From Amantichitinum ursilacus (GTDB lineage: Bacteria > Pseudomonadota > Gammaproteobacteria > Burkholderiales > Chitinibacteraceae), in contig NZ_LAQT01000036.1 in assembly GCF_001294205.1 (NCBI RefSeq), positions 140,952 through 204,951 on the forward strand: 64,000 nucleotides of DNA. The letters are read 5' to 3'. The stretch's first letter is position 1, and the number at the start of each line of letters is the position of its first letter. Under the pieces are notes generated by a model. The model saw only the letters and a program-made list of their open reading frames with translations, was not told where the DNA came from and searched no databases. Below, piece after piece: positions 8,147 to 16,597 of the stretch. The position numbers were made by a program, and so were the translations under genes.

Positions 8147-9259
8147 TTAGAGCAATGCCGCCAGCGCGTGATACGCCAGATACACGCCAACCAACAAAAT
8201 CAGCACGCCCGACAGCAACGGCGCTTTGCGCGCCAGGTCGCCAAAACCGTGCCAGCGCTTAGCCACGTGATGCACAGAGAGCGCGGCCAGCGTGCCGCTC
8301 AACACCATGGTCAGCGCCAGACCAATGCTGAAACACAGCACCAGCGCCGCACCGAGGCTGAATTTTTTGAGCTGCAGACAGAGCAGCAACACCGTAATCG
8401 AAGCAGGACACGGCACCAGGCCCCCGGTTAGCCCGAACATCACAATCTGGCCTGTGCTGGCTTGGCCACCCGCAAAGCGACGCCGGATATCGTTGGCGTG
8501 GGCGCGTTCATGCGCATCCTGATATTCGCCGCTGGCGGCCTGTGCGGCCTCGTGATCGCTGCTGCCTGCTTCGCCAAAAGCAAGATCGTAATCGTGAGTA
8601 TGGCCCGCGTGGCCCAATGACAATCGCGCGGTAAACGCATGTGGCAGGGCGATGTGTTCCGTTGATTCCAGATAGCCCATGCGCGACGCAAAACTGAACA
8701 TGTGCTGGCTGCCATCAGCGCGCGTGGTCTGCAGTTGCACGTCGCGCGACAGCCAGTGATGCCCCATGCGCCCGGCCTGGTATAACCGGAACACCGCGCC
8801 ATTTGCGGCGGGCGCAATCGCCAGTTTGATGACGCCGTGGCCGGTGTCGATCTGGCGGATGTCATCGCTGGCGGATTGCGCGTTGCGTGCGTTTTCAATC
8901 TGGTGCGCCTGCGCCGCTTGTTGCTCACGCCAGGTGCGCCACAACATCCACGCCGCCACCGCGATAATCAGCAGCGCCGAGATCAACTGAAACCACGGTT
9001 CGGAAGCCTCGACGTTCCAGTTGCGGCCAAAATACAAACCCGTCAGCGCCACTGCCCACACCACCGCGGTATGCGACAAGGTGGCCGACAAGCCCAGCAA
9101 CACTGCCTGCCCCACCGTGCCGCGGATCGCCACAATAAACGCCGCCATCATCGTCTTGGAATGCCCCGGCTCCAGCCCATGCAAGGCGCCCAACAGAATG
9201 GCGCTGGGGATAAACAGCCATGCGTTACCGTGCTGCAACAGCGTGGAAAAATCGGTCAT
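8147..9259 (-). CDS. rcnA: Nickel/cobalt efflux protein, RcnA/NreB type
   Basis: 370 residues. The N-terminal segment holds the NiCoT-family signature [12 protein letters not shown] (about residues 23-34), and several membrane helices follow. A long soluble loop in the middle (about residues 115-270) contains His-bearing stretches such as [10 protein letters not shown]. The C-terminal third returns to membrane helices ([18 protein letters not shown]). It pumps Ni2+/Co2+ out across the inner membrane. It is divergent from an RcnR-type repressor with two RcnR boxes between them. The soluble loop is much longer than the His-rich loop of E. coli RcnA. Confidence 0.9.
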   Translation of the reverse strand: MTDFSTLLQHGNAWLFIPSAILLGALHGLEPGHSKTMMAAFIVAIRGTVGQAVLLGLSATLSHTAVVWAVALTGLYFGRNWNVEASEPWFQLISALLIIAVAAWMLWRTWREQQAAQAHQIENARNAQSASDDIRQIDTGHGVIKLAIAPAANGAVFRLYQAGRMGHHWLSRDVQLQTTRADGSQHMFSFASRMGYLESTEHIALPHAFTARLSLGHAGHTHDYDLAFGEAGSSDHEAAQAASGEYQDAHERAHANDIRRRFAGGQASTGQIVMFGLTGGLVPCPASITVLLLCLQLKKFSLGAALVLCFSIGLALTMVLSGTLAALSVHHVAKRWHGFGDLARKAPLLSGVLILLVGVYLAYHALAALL

Positions 9260-9298
9260 TGGATTACCAGAAACGGGCGATGGATCGATGGGGCCACA

Positions 9299-9336
9299 TA
9301 CTACCCCCGAGTATGGGTAGATACTACCCCCTGGTA
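9299..9336. promoter_or_regulatory. Two RcnR/CsoR-type operators (G-tract boxes)
   Basis: On the minus strand 9299-9313 reads TACTCGGGGGTAGTA and 9322-9336 reads TACCAGGGGGTAGTA. Both match the known RcnR operator form, a G-tract flanked by TACT/AGTA-like ends. Two boxes 8 bases apart sit between rcnA and rcnR, so Ni/Co-free RcnR should repress both genes. Confidence 0.85.
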
Positions 9337-9378
9337 TTTGTGCATGTTACGCTGCGCGATTGCCCGCCGGAGCCGATC

Positions 9379-9651
9379 ATGAGCCACACCATTCAAGACA
9401 AACCCAAGCTGATGGCGCGCGTGCGCCGTATTCAGGGCCAGGCCGCAGCGCTGGAAAAACAGCTGCAAAACGAAACCGATTGCGGCGCCATCCTGCAGCA
9501 GATTGCCGCCATCCGGGGCGCGGTGAACGGCTTGCTGGGCGCGGTGATTGAAGGGCATATCACGCACCATCTGGTGCTGGAGCCCGATGAGGCGCAACGC
9601 CGCGACGATCTGGACGTGGTGCTGCAGGTGATCCGCTCATACGTTAAATAA
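9379..9651 (+). CDS. rcnR: RcnR-type nickel/cobalt-responsive repressor
   Basis: 90 residues, the usual length, all-helical CsoR/RcnR family. All four metal ligands known from E. coli RcnR are in place: His3, Cys35, His60 and His64. That points to Ni2+/Co2+ sensing rather than copper or formaldehyde. The start at 9379 puts His3 in register; an earlier in-frame ATG at 9220 would break this and cross the operators. Metal binding releases DNA and derepresses rcnA. Confidence 0.93.
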   Translation: MSHTIQDKPKLMARVRRIQGQAAALEKQLQNETDCGAILQQIAAIRGAVNGLLGAVIEGHITHHLVLEPDEAQRRDDLDVVLQVIRSYVK

Positions 9652-9806
9652 ACCGGCGCGCCCTCCTGGCGGCCAGGACGACAGGCAAATCGGCGGCAGA
9701 CCGGATGCGCTGTCTATGCCTGCGGGGTTCTCATAACGATTCGAAACTTGTGCTTGATGGCCCCACGCCGTCGACGGTTTGAACCACCCACGAATCTGGA
9801 GCAACG

Positions 9807-10508
9807 ATGAAACCCCACGTAATTTGCCACATGATGAGCCCGCTGGATGGACGCCTGCTGGTTGACGAATGGGCGCCCGAAGGCTCGACGCTACAAGAGG
9901 CCATGCTGGCCGAATATCAACGCATTCACGACGGCTTTGCCGCCGACGCCTGGCTGGCGGGCACCAAAACCATGACGGAATTTGCCACCGGCAAAGCCGC
10001 GCCCGCAGCCAGCGGCGACAGCCAACCCGAACGACCGTGGCACGTGGCGGACCCCGCCGCAAAACGCTACGCCATCGCTATTGACCGCCACGCGAAACTG
10101 CATTGGGACACCCCCACCGCCGACAACGCCCACGTGGTGGTAGTGCTGACCGCATCAGTCGCCGACAGCCATCTGGCCGAGCTGACGGCCGCTGGGGTGT
10201 CCTATGTGGTGATGCCTGGCAACGACATCGATCTGGCCGAAGTGCTGAACGCGATCGGCGAGAAGCTCGGCATCAAGACCTTGCTGCTGGAAGGCGGCGC
10301 GACGGTTAATGGCGCGTTTTTGAAGGCCGGCCTGGTCGACGAAATCAGCCTGCTGCTGTGCCCCGCCATCGACGGCAAGTCCGGCAGCCCGGCCATTTTT
10401 GAAGCAGGCGACGAAGGGCTGGGGCAAAAACTGCAACTGAAGCTGGTCTCGGCCAAACCGGGCGCGCATGACACGGTGCATGTGCAGTATCAGGTGGTGG
10501 CGCGGTAA
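9807..10508 (+). CDS. RibD C-terminal-domain (dihydrofolate-reductase-like) reductase
   Basis: 233 residues forming a stand-alone RibD_C domain. The opening KPHVICHMMSPLDGRL matches the substrate/NADPH face of riboflavin reductases, and KTLLLEGGATVNGAFL near residue 155 matches the conserved EGG-N cofactor loop. The deaminase half of RibD is absent and no riboflavin genes are nearby, so it is probably one of the many RibD-like reductases of unknown substrate. It is a single-gene unit. Confidence 0.85.
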   Translation: MKPHVICHMMSPLDGRLLVDEWAPEGSTLQEAMLAEYQRIHDGFAADAWLAGTKTMTEFATGKAAPAASGDSQPERPWHVADPAAKRYAIAIDRHAKLHWDTPTADNAHVVVVLTASVADSHLAELTAAGVSYVVMPGNDIDLAEVLNAIGEKLGIKTLLLEGGATVNGAFLKAGLVDEISLLLCPAIDGKSGSPAIFEAGDEGLGQKLQLKLVSAKPGAHDTVHVQYQVVAR

Positions 10509-10572
10509 ATCGTTTGGCGGGCGGCGCGCTGGCTACAACTTGCCAAGTCCGCCGCCCAGACCCCCGGAAGGG

Positions 10573-10622
10573 TTGCCTTGGTCCCAATTTGGGACTAGAG
10601 TCTGTCATCGCACGGTGATGAC
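10573..10622 (+). promoter_or_regulatory. higBA promoter with operator inside the -35/-10 spacer
   Basis: TTGCCT (10573-10578) and TAGAGT (10596-10601) are 17 bases apart, a sigma-70-like pair. The spacer contains the perfect palindrome GTCCCAA-T-TTGGGAC (10581-10595). A second dyad, GTCATC-N7-GATGAC (10604-10622), lies between the -10 and the ATG at 10626. Both are well placed for autorepression by HigA; binding is inferred. Confidence 0.65.
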
Positions 10623-10625
10623 AAT

Positions 10626-10928
10626 ATGAGAATAATTTCCGTAACGCCGCTTCAAACCTTCTGGGCCCGACATCCCCAATCGGAGCACCCGCTGCGCGCC
10701 TGGGTTATGGAAACGAAGCGCGCAAGGTGGAAAAGCCCCCAAGACATCAAGGCGCGTTACGGCAGCGCCGATTTTGTCGCTAATAATCGCGTCATTTTCA
10801 ATATCCACGGCAACCATTACCGCTTGATTGTCGCTGTGGTCTATCGGCTTCAAATCGTCTACGTCAAGTTTGTGGGTACTCATAAAGCGTATGACGATAT
10901 CGACGCGGCAACAGTTGAACTGGAGTAG
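10626..10928 (+). CDS. higB: HigB-family mRNA interferase toxin
   Basis: 100 residues of the HigB (RelE-fold) toxin family, first gene of the pair as usual for higBA. Family features are the opening RIISV, the central KARYGSADFVANNRVIFNI and the C-terminal VYVKFVGTHKAYDDID. It would cleave ribosome-bound mRNA when free of antitoxin. higA follows after 6 bases. The short leader contains two dyads, so the operon is likely autorepressed. Confidence 0.9.
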   Translation: MRIISVTPLQTFWARHPQSEHPLRAWVMETKRARWKSPQDIKARYGSADFVANNRVIFNIHGNHYRLIVAVVYRLQIVYVKFVGTHKAYDDIDAATVELE

Positions 10929-10934
10929 CCATTA

Positions 10935-11378
10935 ATGGATATCCGCCCCATCAGAACAGAGGAAGACTATCGCGCGGCATTAAAGATGGTTTCTCCCTAC
11001 TTTGATAACGAACCTGCACCGGGTTCGGCCGACGAAGATCGCTTTGAAATCCTCGTTACCCTGATTGAAGCTTATGAAGCGCAGCACCACCCGATTGCGC
11101 CGCCAGACCCGATCGAGGCCATCAAATTCCGCATGGAGCAACAAGGTTTGACGGCTAAAGATCTCGTTCCGATGATAGGCCGACTTAATCGGGTATATGA
11201 GGTACTGTCCCGCGCCAGGCCTCTCACCCTATCAATGATTTACCGGCTGCATACCGATCTTGGCATTCCGCTCGAATCGCTGGTGCAACCCGCCGCCGCA
11301 AAGAAAAAAAAGCAAGAAGGCGCCGCTCTGCCATCAGCGGCGAGTGCGCTATTTCTCCCCACATCCGGCACGGTATAA
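10935..11378 (+). CDS. higA: HigA-family antitoxin with C-terminal tail
   Basis: 147 residues. The first 120 match the HigA antitoxin type (IRTEEDYRAAL start, a predicted XRE-like helix-turn-helix around residues 65-118 including LTAKDLVPMIG and LTLSMIYRLHTDLGIPLESL). It neutralises HigB and represses the operon. The family normally stops soon after this point. Here a 28-residue Ala/Lys-rich tail follows an A8 run at 11304-11311, so a frameshift or a recent 3' extension is possible. Confidence 0.88.
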   Translation: MDIRPIRTEEDYRAALKMVSPYFDNEPAPGSADEDRFEILVTLIEAYEAQHHPIAPPDPIEAIKFRMEQQGLTAKDLVPMIGRLNRVYEVLSRARPLTLSMIYRLHTDLGIPLESLVQPAAAKKKKQEGAALPSAASALFLPTSGTV

Positions 11379-11469
11379 CCACCCTGCTACCCCATTGCCA
11401 ACACCTTCCGGGCCAAAGTAGCAAATCGCGTTAGAATCCCCCTTCACATACAACCCTGTCGGTTTTGCA

Positions 11470-13398
11470 ATGACTACTGCCGCCCTGCTGCCGGACGATA
11501 GCGAACGCTATCGCATCCTTGTCGAAGCCGTGACTGACTACGCCATTTATATGCTGGACACCAACGGTTGTGTGGTCAGCTGGAATGCCGGGGCGCGGCG
11601 GTTCAAGGGGTATGAGAAGCATCAGATTCTGGGGCAGCATTTTTCCACGTTCTACACGCCCGAAGACCGTGACCGCGGCATGCCGGCGCATGCGCTGAAG
11701 ACCGCGGCGGCGGTGGGTCGGTTTGAAGGCGAAGGCTGGCGCGTGCGCCAGGATGGCACGCGTTTCTGGGCCAATGCGGTCATCGACCCCATCCGCAATG
11801 AGGCGGGTGATCTGATCGGCTATGCCAAGGTCACGCGCGATCTGACCGAGCGCAAGCTGGCCGAAGAAGCCTTGCGCAGCAGCGAGCAGCGCTTTCGTTT
11901 GCTGGTGCAAAGCGTGATCGATTACGGCATTTACATGCTCGATATCGACGGCAATGTCACCAACTGGAATGCGGGCGCGGAGCGGATCAAGGGTTATTCC
12001 GAAGCCGAAATTCTGGGCAAGCATTTCTCCACCTTTTATACCGATGAAGACCGCGCTGCTGGCGAGCCCGCGCGCGGTTTGCGTCTGGCGCGCGAAGAAG
12101 GCCGGTTTGAGAAGGAAGGCTGGCGTGTGCGCAAGGATGGCACGCGCTTTCAGGCGCATGTGGTCATCGACCCGATCCGCGACGACAACGGCGATCTGGT
12201 CGGCTATGCCAAGGTAACCCGCGATGTCACCGAGCGCCGTGCCGCGCAAGAAGCGCTGGAGAAAGCGCGCGAAGCCTTGTTCCAGTCACAGAAACTGGAG
12301 GCGCTGGGCCAGCTGACCGGCGGGGTGGCGCATGACTTCAACAATCTGCTGATGGTGGTGCTCAGCTGCATGCAGCTGGTGCGCAAACGCGTGGTGGAAG
12401 ACGCTGGGCTGGTCCGGCTGGTGGACAACGCCATCCACGGCGCGCGGCGCGGTATGGCACTGACCGAACGCATGTTGGCGTTTGCGCGCAAGCAGGATCT
12501 GGTGCGCCAACCGGTGGATTTGCCCGCGCTGGTGCGCGAGACCGGCGAGCTGTTGCAACGCGCGGTGGGCAATAAAATCAGCATCGAAACGCGCTTTGCC
12601 TTGCAAGTGCATCACGCCATGGCCGATGCCAATCAGCTGGAACTGGCGTTGATGAACCTGGTGACTAATGCGCGCGATGCGATGCTCGACGGCGGCGACA
12701 TCGTGATTGCGCTGAAGAACCGCAGCGCGGCCGAATCGGTGGCCGCGGGTTTGCCGCCGCAGGAGTTTGTCACGCTGGCCGTCACCGACACGGGCACCGG
12801 CATGGACGCCGCCACGCTAAGCAAAGCGCTGGAGCCATTCTTTACTACCAAAGGCCTCGGCAAAGGCACCGGTCTGGGCTTGCCGATGGTGCATGGCGTG
12901 GCGCAACAGCTGGGTGGCACGCTTAAATTGCACAGCACCCCGGGCGCGGGGACGACCGCCGAAATCTGGTTGCCGATAGCCCAGGACACGGTGATCCCGG
13001 AAGCCATCGCGGCGGTGGAAGCCGCCCTGCCCGCGCACGGGCCTTTAGCCGTGCTGCTGGTGGACGACGACGAGCTGGTGCTGCTGGGCACTAGCGCCAT
13101 GCTGGAAGATCAGAAACACAGCGTCAGCGCCGTCAGTAGTGGCGCGGCGGCGCTGGCGCTGCTGAACGAAGGCCATGTCTTCGATCTGGTCATTACCGAT
13201 TACGCGATGCCCGATATGACGGGCCTGCAACTGGCCGAAACCATCGCCGCACGCTGGCCGCGCCTGCCCATCGTGCTGGCCACCGGTTATGCCGAACTGC
13301 CGCCCGACGCCATGCCGTTGCAGCGCCTGGGCAAGCCTTATCAGCAAGACGAACTGGCGCGCGTGGTGGCAGGCTGCATCGGGGCGCGCCGGGTCTGA
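11470..13398 (+). CDS. PAS-PAS hybrid sensor histidine kinase with receiver domain
   Basis: 642 residues, soluble (no membrane segment). Two PAS domains that look like an internal duplication occupy about 14-135 and 139-260 (each with VSWNAGA/VTNWNAGAE, GYxxxxILGxHFSTFYT and a PAC-like GYAKVTRDLTER). A HisKA segment follows with the phosphate-accepting His288 in GGVAHDFNNLL, then an HATPase domain (GTGMD, GKGTGLGL). The C-terminal receiver domain starts near 528 with Asp577 in ITDYAMPDMTG. The receiver and kinase are fused, so output goes through phosphorelay or stand-alone signalling. Ligand unknown. Confidence 0.92.
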   Translation: MTTAALLPDDSERYRILVEAVTDYAIYMLDTNGCVVSWNAGARRFKGYEKHQILGQHFSTFYTPEDRDRGMPAHALKTAAAVGRFEGEGWRVRQDGTRFWANAVIDPIRNEAGDLIGYAKVTRDLTERKLAEEALRSSEQRFRLLVQSVIDYGIYMLDIDGNVTNWNAGAERIKGYSEAEILGKHFSTFYTDEDRAAGEPARGLRLAREEGRFEKEGWRVRKDGTRFQAHVVIDPIRDDNGDLVGYAKVTRDVTERRAAQEALEKAREALFQSQKLEALGQLTGGVAHDFNNLLMVVLSCMQLVRKRVVEDAGLVRLVDNAIHGARRGMALTERMLAFARKQDLVRQPVDLPALVRETGELLQRAVGNKISIETRFALQVHHAMADANQLELALMNLVTNARDAMLDGGDIVIALKNRSAAESVAAGLPPQEFVTLAVTDTGTGMDAATLSKALEPFFTTKGLGKGTGLGLPMVHGVAQQLGGTLKLHSTPGAGTTAEIWLPIAQDTVIPEAIAAVEAALPAHGPLAVLLVDDDELVLLGTSAMLEDQKHSVSAVSSGAAALALLNEGHVFDLVITDYAMPDMTGLQLAETIAARWPRLPIVLATGYAELPPDAMPLQRLGKPYQQDELARVVAGCIGARRV

Positions 13399-13964
13399 CG
13401 CGCTCGCCGCAAAACCAAACCGATTGCACCCACGCCCAGCAACGCCCAGGTTTCCGGCTCGGGAACGCCGGTAATGCGAAATGCGTTGGTGTCGTATTGA
13501 TTCAGATGGCCGGGCCCGTCGCCGCCGATCACAAACCGATCGATCAGCCCGGTAAAGCCGGTATCAAACCAGCGAAACACGCCGTCGGTGATCTGGGGCT
13601 GAAACAACACGCTTTCGACCTCTACGCCATTCAAAAAACCGGTCACCGTGATATTGCGAACGGCATACGGGCCGTACGGATCGGTGTCGAGATTCTGAAA
13701 CGTGGATAGCGTCAGCGCATTCAGCACAAACGGCCCGCGCTGAGAAGTAACCGGGATTGACCAGCCGTTATACCAGGTGCCGCTGGTGGCGCCGTCGCCA
13801 GGATTAAAGCGCGAGAACGCAAAGCCTTGGTACACATAATCCCAGGTCGCCGTGGCCGGACCCGGGTTGTGGTAATTGTCCAGCGAGATGATTTCGGCCT
13901 GCGCCAGCGCGGCGCCAAGCACCATCACGCTGGCCAGCAGGCTGGATTTGAGATGATGTGACAT
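13341..13964 (-). CDS. PEP-CTERM sorting-domain protein (paralogue 1)
   Basis: 207 residues with an N-terminal signal peptide (cut near ALAQA) and a C-terminal PEP-CTERM signal: VPEPETWALLGVG, a hydrophobic stretch, then a basic cluster RRARQTRR. Such proteins are processed by an exosortase/archaeosortase-type system and surface-associated. An 18-residue tail beyond the basic cluster runs into the 3' end of the kinase gene, giving a 58-base convergent overlap. The middle domain matches the next gene. No exosortase gene is in the window. Function unknown. Confidence 0.88.
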   Translation of the reverse strand: MSHHLKSSLLASVMVLGAALAQAEIISLDNYHNPGPATATWDYVYQGFAFSRFNPGDGATSGTWYNGWSIPVTSQRGPFVLNALTLSTFQNLDTDPYGPYAVRNITVTGFLNGVEVESVLFQPQITDGVFRWFDTGFTGLIDRFVIGGDGPGHLNQYDTNAFRITGVPEPETWALLGVGAIGLVLRRARQTRRAPMQPATTRASSSC

Positions 13965-13979
13965 GCTGTGCCCTCCTGC

Positions 13980-14570
13980 CTAACTGACTGTATGGGCACG
14001 GACTTTGCGACCGTGCCGCGCCGCCAACGCCACTGCGCCCACGCCCAGCAACGCCCAGGTTTCGGGTTCGGGGATCGGCGAAATATCCAGCGCGTTCAGC
14101 GTATAGGTCTGCAGCAAATCCTGGCCATCGCCCACCAGCGAAATCCGGTCAACCAGCCAGTTGATATTGGCGCTGTACCAGCGGTAAACGCCGTCGGTTT
14201 GCGCCAGATGAAACGCCGTCGTACCCACCGCCTGATTGCCCAGATAGCCGGTCAGGGTGACGTCGGTAATGGCATAAGGCCCGGACGGATTGGTCTCGAA
14301 GTTCTGGAACGTGGCCAGCGCCACGGCGTTGATCTCAAACACGCCGCGATGCGAAACGATATTGATGGTGTAGTCGCTGTAATAGTCCGCGCTGGCGTAA
14401 CCGGTGCCGGAGTTATACGGCGAAAATCCAAGGCCTTCATACAGATATTCCGGGCCGCCAAACGGACCGGGATTGTTGTAATGGTCTAGCGACAGCACGC
14501 CGGCTTGGGCCGCAGCGGCACTTATACCCAGCAGAGTCGTTAACAAAGTGCGTTTCAAGGTGTTCTTCAT
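13980..14570 (-). CDS. PEP-CTERM sorting-domain protein (paralogue 2)
   Basis: 196 residues, upstream of and clearly related to the preceding PEP-CTERM gene: signal peptide ending AAAQA, then LSLDHYNNPGP, ATFQNFETNPSGPYAI, TDGVYRWY and the sorting signal IPEPETWALLGVG with a basic end. The shared domain has repeated aromatic/Gly turns suggestive of a beta-sandwich. The two genes are 15 bases apart and probably form an operon produced by tandem duplication. Function unknown. Confidence 0.88.
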   Translation of the reverse strand: MKNTLKRTLLTTLLGISAAAAQAGVLSLDHYNNPGPFGGPEYLYEGLGFSPYNSGTGYASADYYSDYTINIVSHRGVFEINAVALATFQNFETNPSGPYAITDVTLTGYLGNQAVGTTAFHLAQTDGVYRWYSANINWLVDRISLVGDGQDLLQTYTLNALDISPIPEPETWALLGVGAVALAARHGRKVRAHTVS

Positions 14571-14825
14571 GGCGCATTCCTTCCAGCGATGAATCGAAGG
14601 ACCGTCCCGGACGGAACGGCAGTGCGCGGGGTGATTGTTGTGGTTTGCCGCTAGCGTAGGCCTCTGGCGCTTTCATTAGAATGACAAACTACGATACATA
14701 CGATGAAAGGCAGGCGGTCAGATCGACGGCGTGATGGGTTGCTTGCAATCAAAAACCCGGGTGGTCTATACCTTGATGCAGCGCCGCAGAGCGCCCTTGA
14801 TCATCGCTTGAGGACGGAATGTCTT

Positions 14826-15182
14826 ATGTTGGCGCCACTGCTTTCCGACCATATTCTTTCTGACATTGTGTTGCCGATTGCCATTTCGGGTAGCTTGGGC
14901 GGTCTGTTTGTGTACGTCGCGTTTTGCTCATGGGCGCACGGCATTCTCAGTGAAAACTATCCCGCTTTGCTGGGTGTTTCTTCGGGCGCGATGTCGTCAA
15001 ATCTGGGCCAGGGTATCCGCGAGTTTTACGAAGTGCCGCCCGCATTGCGCTCCCGCGAAATCTGGCGCATCGCCAATCCGCTGCATAAGTGGTTTTTTGT
15101 TGCCACGCGAGTGGTGGGATGGCTGTGGACCCTAAGCCTGGTGTTGATGGTGCTGGATCTGGTGCTGATGCCTAAGCATTGA
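14826..15182 (+). CDS. Hypothetical two-helix membrane protein
   Basis: 118 residues, not recognised. Hydrophobic segments lie at about residues 12-35 and 92-114 with a polar middle (GQGIREFYEVPPALRSREIW). The ATG at 14826 is preceded by GAGGACGGA, a good ribosome-binding site. An ATG at 14703 would add 41 low-quality residues. A palindromic repeat begins 5 bases after the stop. Confidence 0.65.
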   Translation: MLAPLLSDHILSDIVLPIAISGSLGGLFVYVAFCSWAHGILSENYPALLGVSSGAMSSNLGQGIREFYEVPPALRSREIWRIANPLHKWFFVATRVVGWLWTLSLVLMVLDLVLMPKH

Positions 15183-15186
15183 ATTG

Positions 15187-15350
15187 CATAGGGTGGGTCT
15201 GGACCCACCCATCAAAGCCGTGTACTCAAGCCCCGTTTTCTGATTCGCCACTTTGCATGGTGGGTCTGGGCCCACTCACCAAAGCCGTTTACTCAAGCAT
15301 CAGTCTCCTAATTCGCCACTTTACATGGTGGGTCTAGACCCACCCTATAG
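15187..15350. repeat. Palindromic repeat element, three-hairpin copy (A)
   Basis: Three GGTGGGTC-NN-GACCCACC-type hairpins (15191-15210, about 15259-15280, 15328-15345) are separated by similar 50-base spacers (AAAGCCG...TCAAGC...TTCGCCACTTT). The outer ends mirror each other as CATAGGG and CCCTATAG, so the unit behaves like a mini-element with terminal inverted repeats. It starts just after a stop codon. Confidence 0.85.
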
Positions 15351-15380
15351 ACGTAGAAATTTTACTACCTGATTTATTGA

Positions 15381-15566
15381 TTAAATCTTGTAGTAAAATT
15401 CCAAATAGTCGCCTGCAGTTACATGAATGCCGAAAGCTAAGCGCTCAAGCAGACGAGCGGCAGCCCTGCCGAGGTTAAAATCGTCGGACTCATCAAGCCA
15501 TTGAATTAAATAGATAGTCCGGCCTATATCGGGCAGTGGTCGCTCGCCTTGATCGACCCCTTTTGC
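15381..15566 (-). pseudogene. Possible gene remnant without start codon
   Basis: The minus strand is open from just after a TAG at 15567-15569 to a TAA at 15381-15383, encoding about 60 protein-like residues (TIYLIQWLDESDDFN, AAARLLERLAFG). No ATG, and no credible GTG or TTG, opens it. The 3' end lies in an 11-bp inverted repeat (AATTTTACTAC 15358-15368 / GTAGTAAAATT 15390-15400) that could be its old terminator. Family not recognised. It and the flanking AT-rich DNA may be a decayed insertion. Confidence 0.35.
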
Positions 15567-15639
15567 CTATTTGCCGTAAGCAAATCCCCGTAGCCCCCTT
15601 CCCAGCCACTACATGCCAATGCTATAAATGCCGCCAATT

Positions 15640-15656
15640 GCTGATTACGTTTTAGC
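15640..15656. promoter_or_regulatory. Candidate LacI/Cra-type operator upstream of rbsK
   Basis: GCTGATTACGTTTTAGC is an imperfect palindrome resembling the Cra (FruR) box GCTGAAACGTTTCAGC with one extra base. It lies 38 bases before the rbsK ATG and just after a TATAAA at 15623-15628. A Cra-like regulator is encoded downstream at 20888. Binding is inferred. Confidence 0.4.
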
Positions 15657-15694
15657 TAACGCTCAGCAGCACGATCAGTTAGCCGGAGAAGTGT

Positions 15695-16597
15695 ATGGCC
15701 AAGGTGTTGGTGGTAGGCAGTATCAATATGGATCTGGTGGTGCAGACCACCACGTTTCCGCGGTTGGGCGAGACCCTGTTCGGGCAGACATTTGCCACTT
15801 TCCCCGGTGGCAAAGGCGCCAACCAGGCGGTGGCCGCAGCGCGGCTGGGTGCGCAGGTCAGCATGCTGGGCTGTGTCGGTCGCGATGCATTTGGCGCGCA
15901 ACTGAAAGCTGGCCTGGCAGCGGAAGGCATCGATACGCAGTGGGTATTCGAGCGCGATGTGGCCAGCGGCGTTGCCGCCATCACGGTCACCGGCGGCGAT
16001 AACGCGATTGTGGTGGTGCCGGGCGCCAACTATGCCCTGACCACGGATGATCTGGACGCCGCCGAAGCCGCCTTTGTGGCCGCCGATGTGATTCTGGCGC
16101 AACTGGAAATTCCGCTGCCCGTGGTGCAACACGCTGCGGCGCTTGCATTGCGCCATGGCAAAACCTTCTTCCTCAATCCGGCGCCGGCCACCGTGCTGCC
16201 GCAATCATTGATTGGCGCAGCTACCCTGCTCACCCCCAATGAATTTGAACTGGCCGCCGCACTGGGCGCGCCTGATAGCGATTGGTCCACTTTGCTGCCG
16301 CGTCTGCCGGGCAAGCTGGTGATGACTCATGGCAAGCATGGCGCTTATTACGCCGACCACGCGGGCAAGGCGGTGCATCAACCGGGCTTTCCGGTGACGG
16401 CGGTCGACAGCACGGGCGCGGGCGACACCTTTAATGGCGCGCTGGCGGCGTTCTGGCATCTGGGCGTCAGCGACGCGGTGCGACATGCCAATGCGGCGGG
16501 CGCATTGTCGGTGACCAAGGCAGGCGCGCAAAGCGGCATGCCCAAGCTGGCCGAATTGAACGCCTTTTTGTCCAGCCAAACCCAAGGTCAAAAATAA
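15695..16597 (+). CDS. rbsK: Ribokinase
   Basis: 300 residues of the PfkB family. The N-terminal VVGSINMDL, the GGKGANQAVAAARLG substrate motif and the C-terminal DSTGAGDTFNGAL anion hole with catalytic Asp244 are all intact. It phosphorylates D-ribose to ribose 5-phosphate in the cytoplasm. It is the first gene of a five-gene ribose operon. GGAGAAG lies in front of the ATG, and its stop overlaps the start of rbsD by one base. Confidence 0.96.
   Translation: MAKVLVVGSINMDLVVQTTTFPRLGETLFGQTFATFPGGKGANQAVAAARLGAQVSMLGCVGRDAFGAQLKAGLAAEGIDTQWVFERDVASGVAAITVTGGDNAIVVVPGANYALTTDDLDAAEAAFVAADVILAQLEIPLPVVQHAAALALRHGKTFFLNPAPATVLPQSLIGAATLLTPNEFELAAALGAPDSDWSTLLPRLPGKLVMTHGKHGAYYADHAGKAVHQPGFPVTAVDSTGAGDTFNGALAAFWHLGVSDAVRHANAAGALSVTKAGAQSGMPKLAELNAFLSSQTQGQK

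Noticed and set aside
9220..9378. Upstream in-frame start for rcnR
   Set aside because: It would cross both RcnR boxes and displace the ligand His3.
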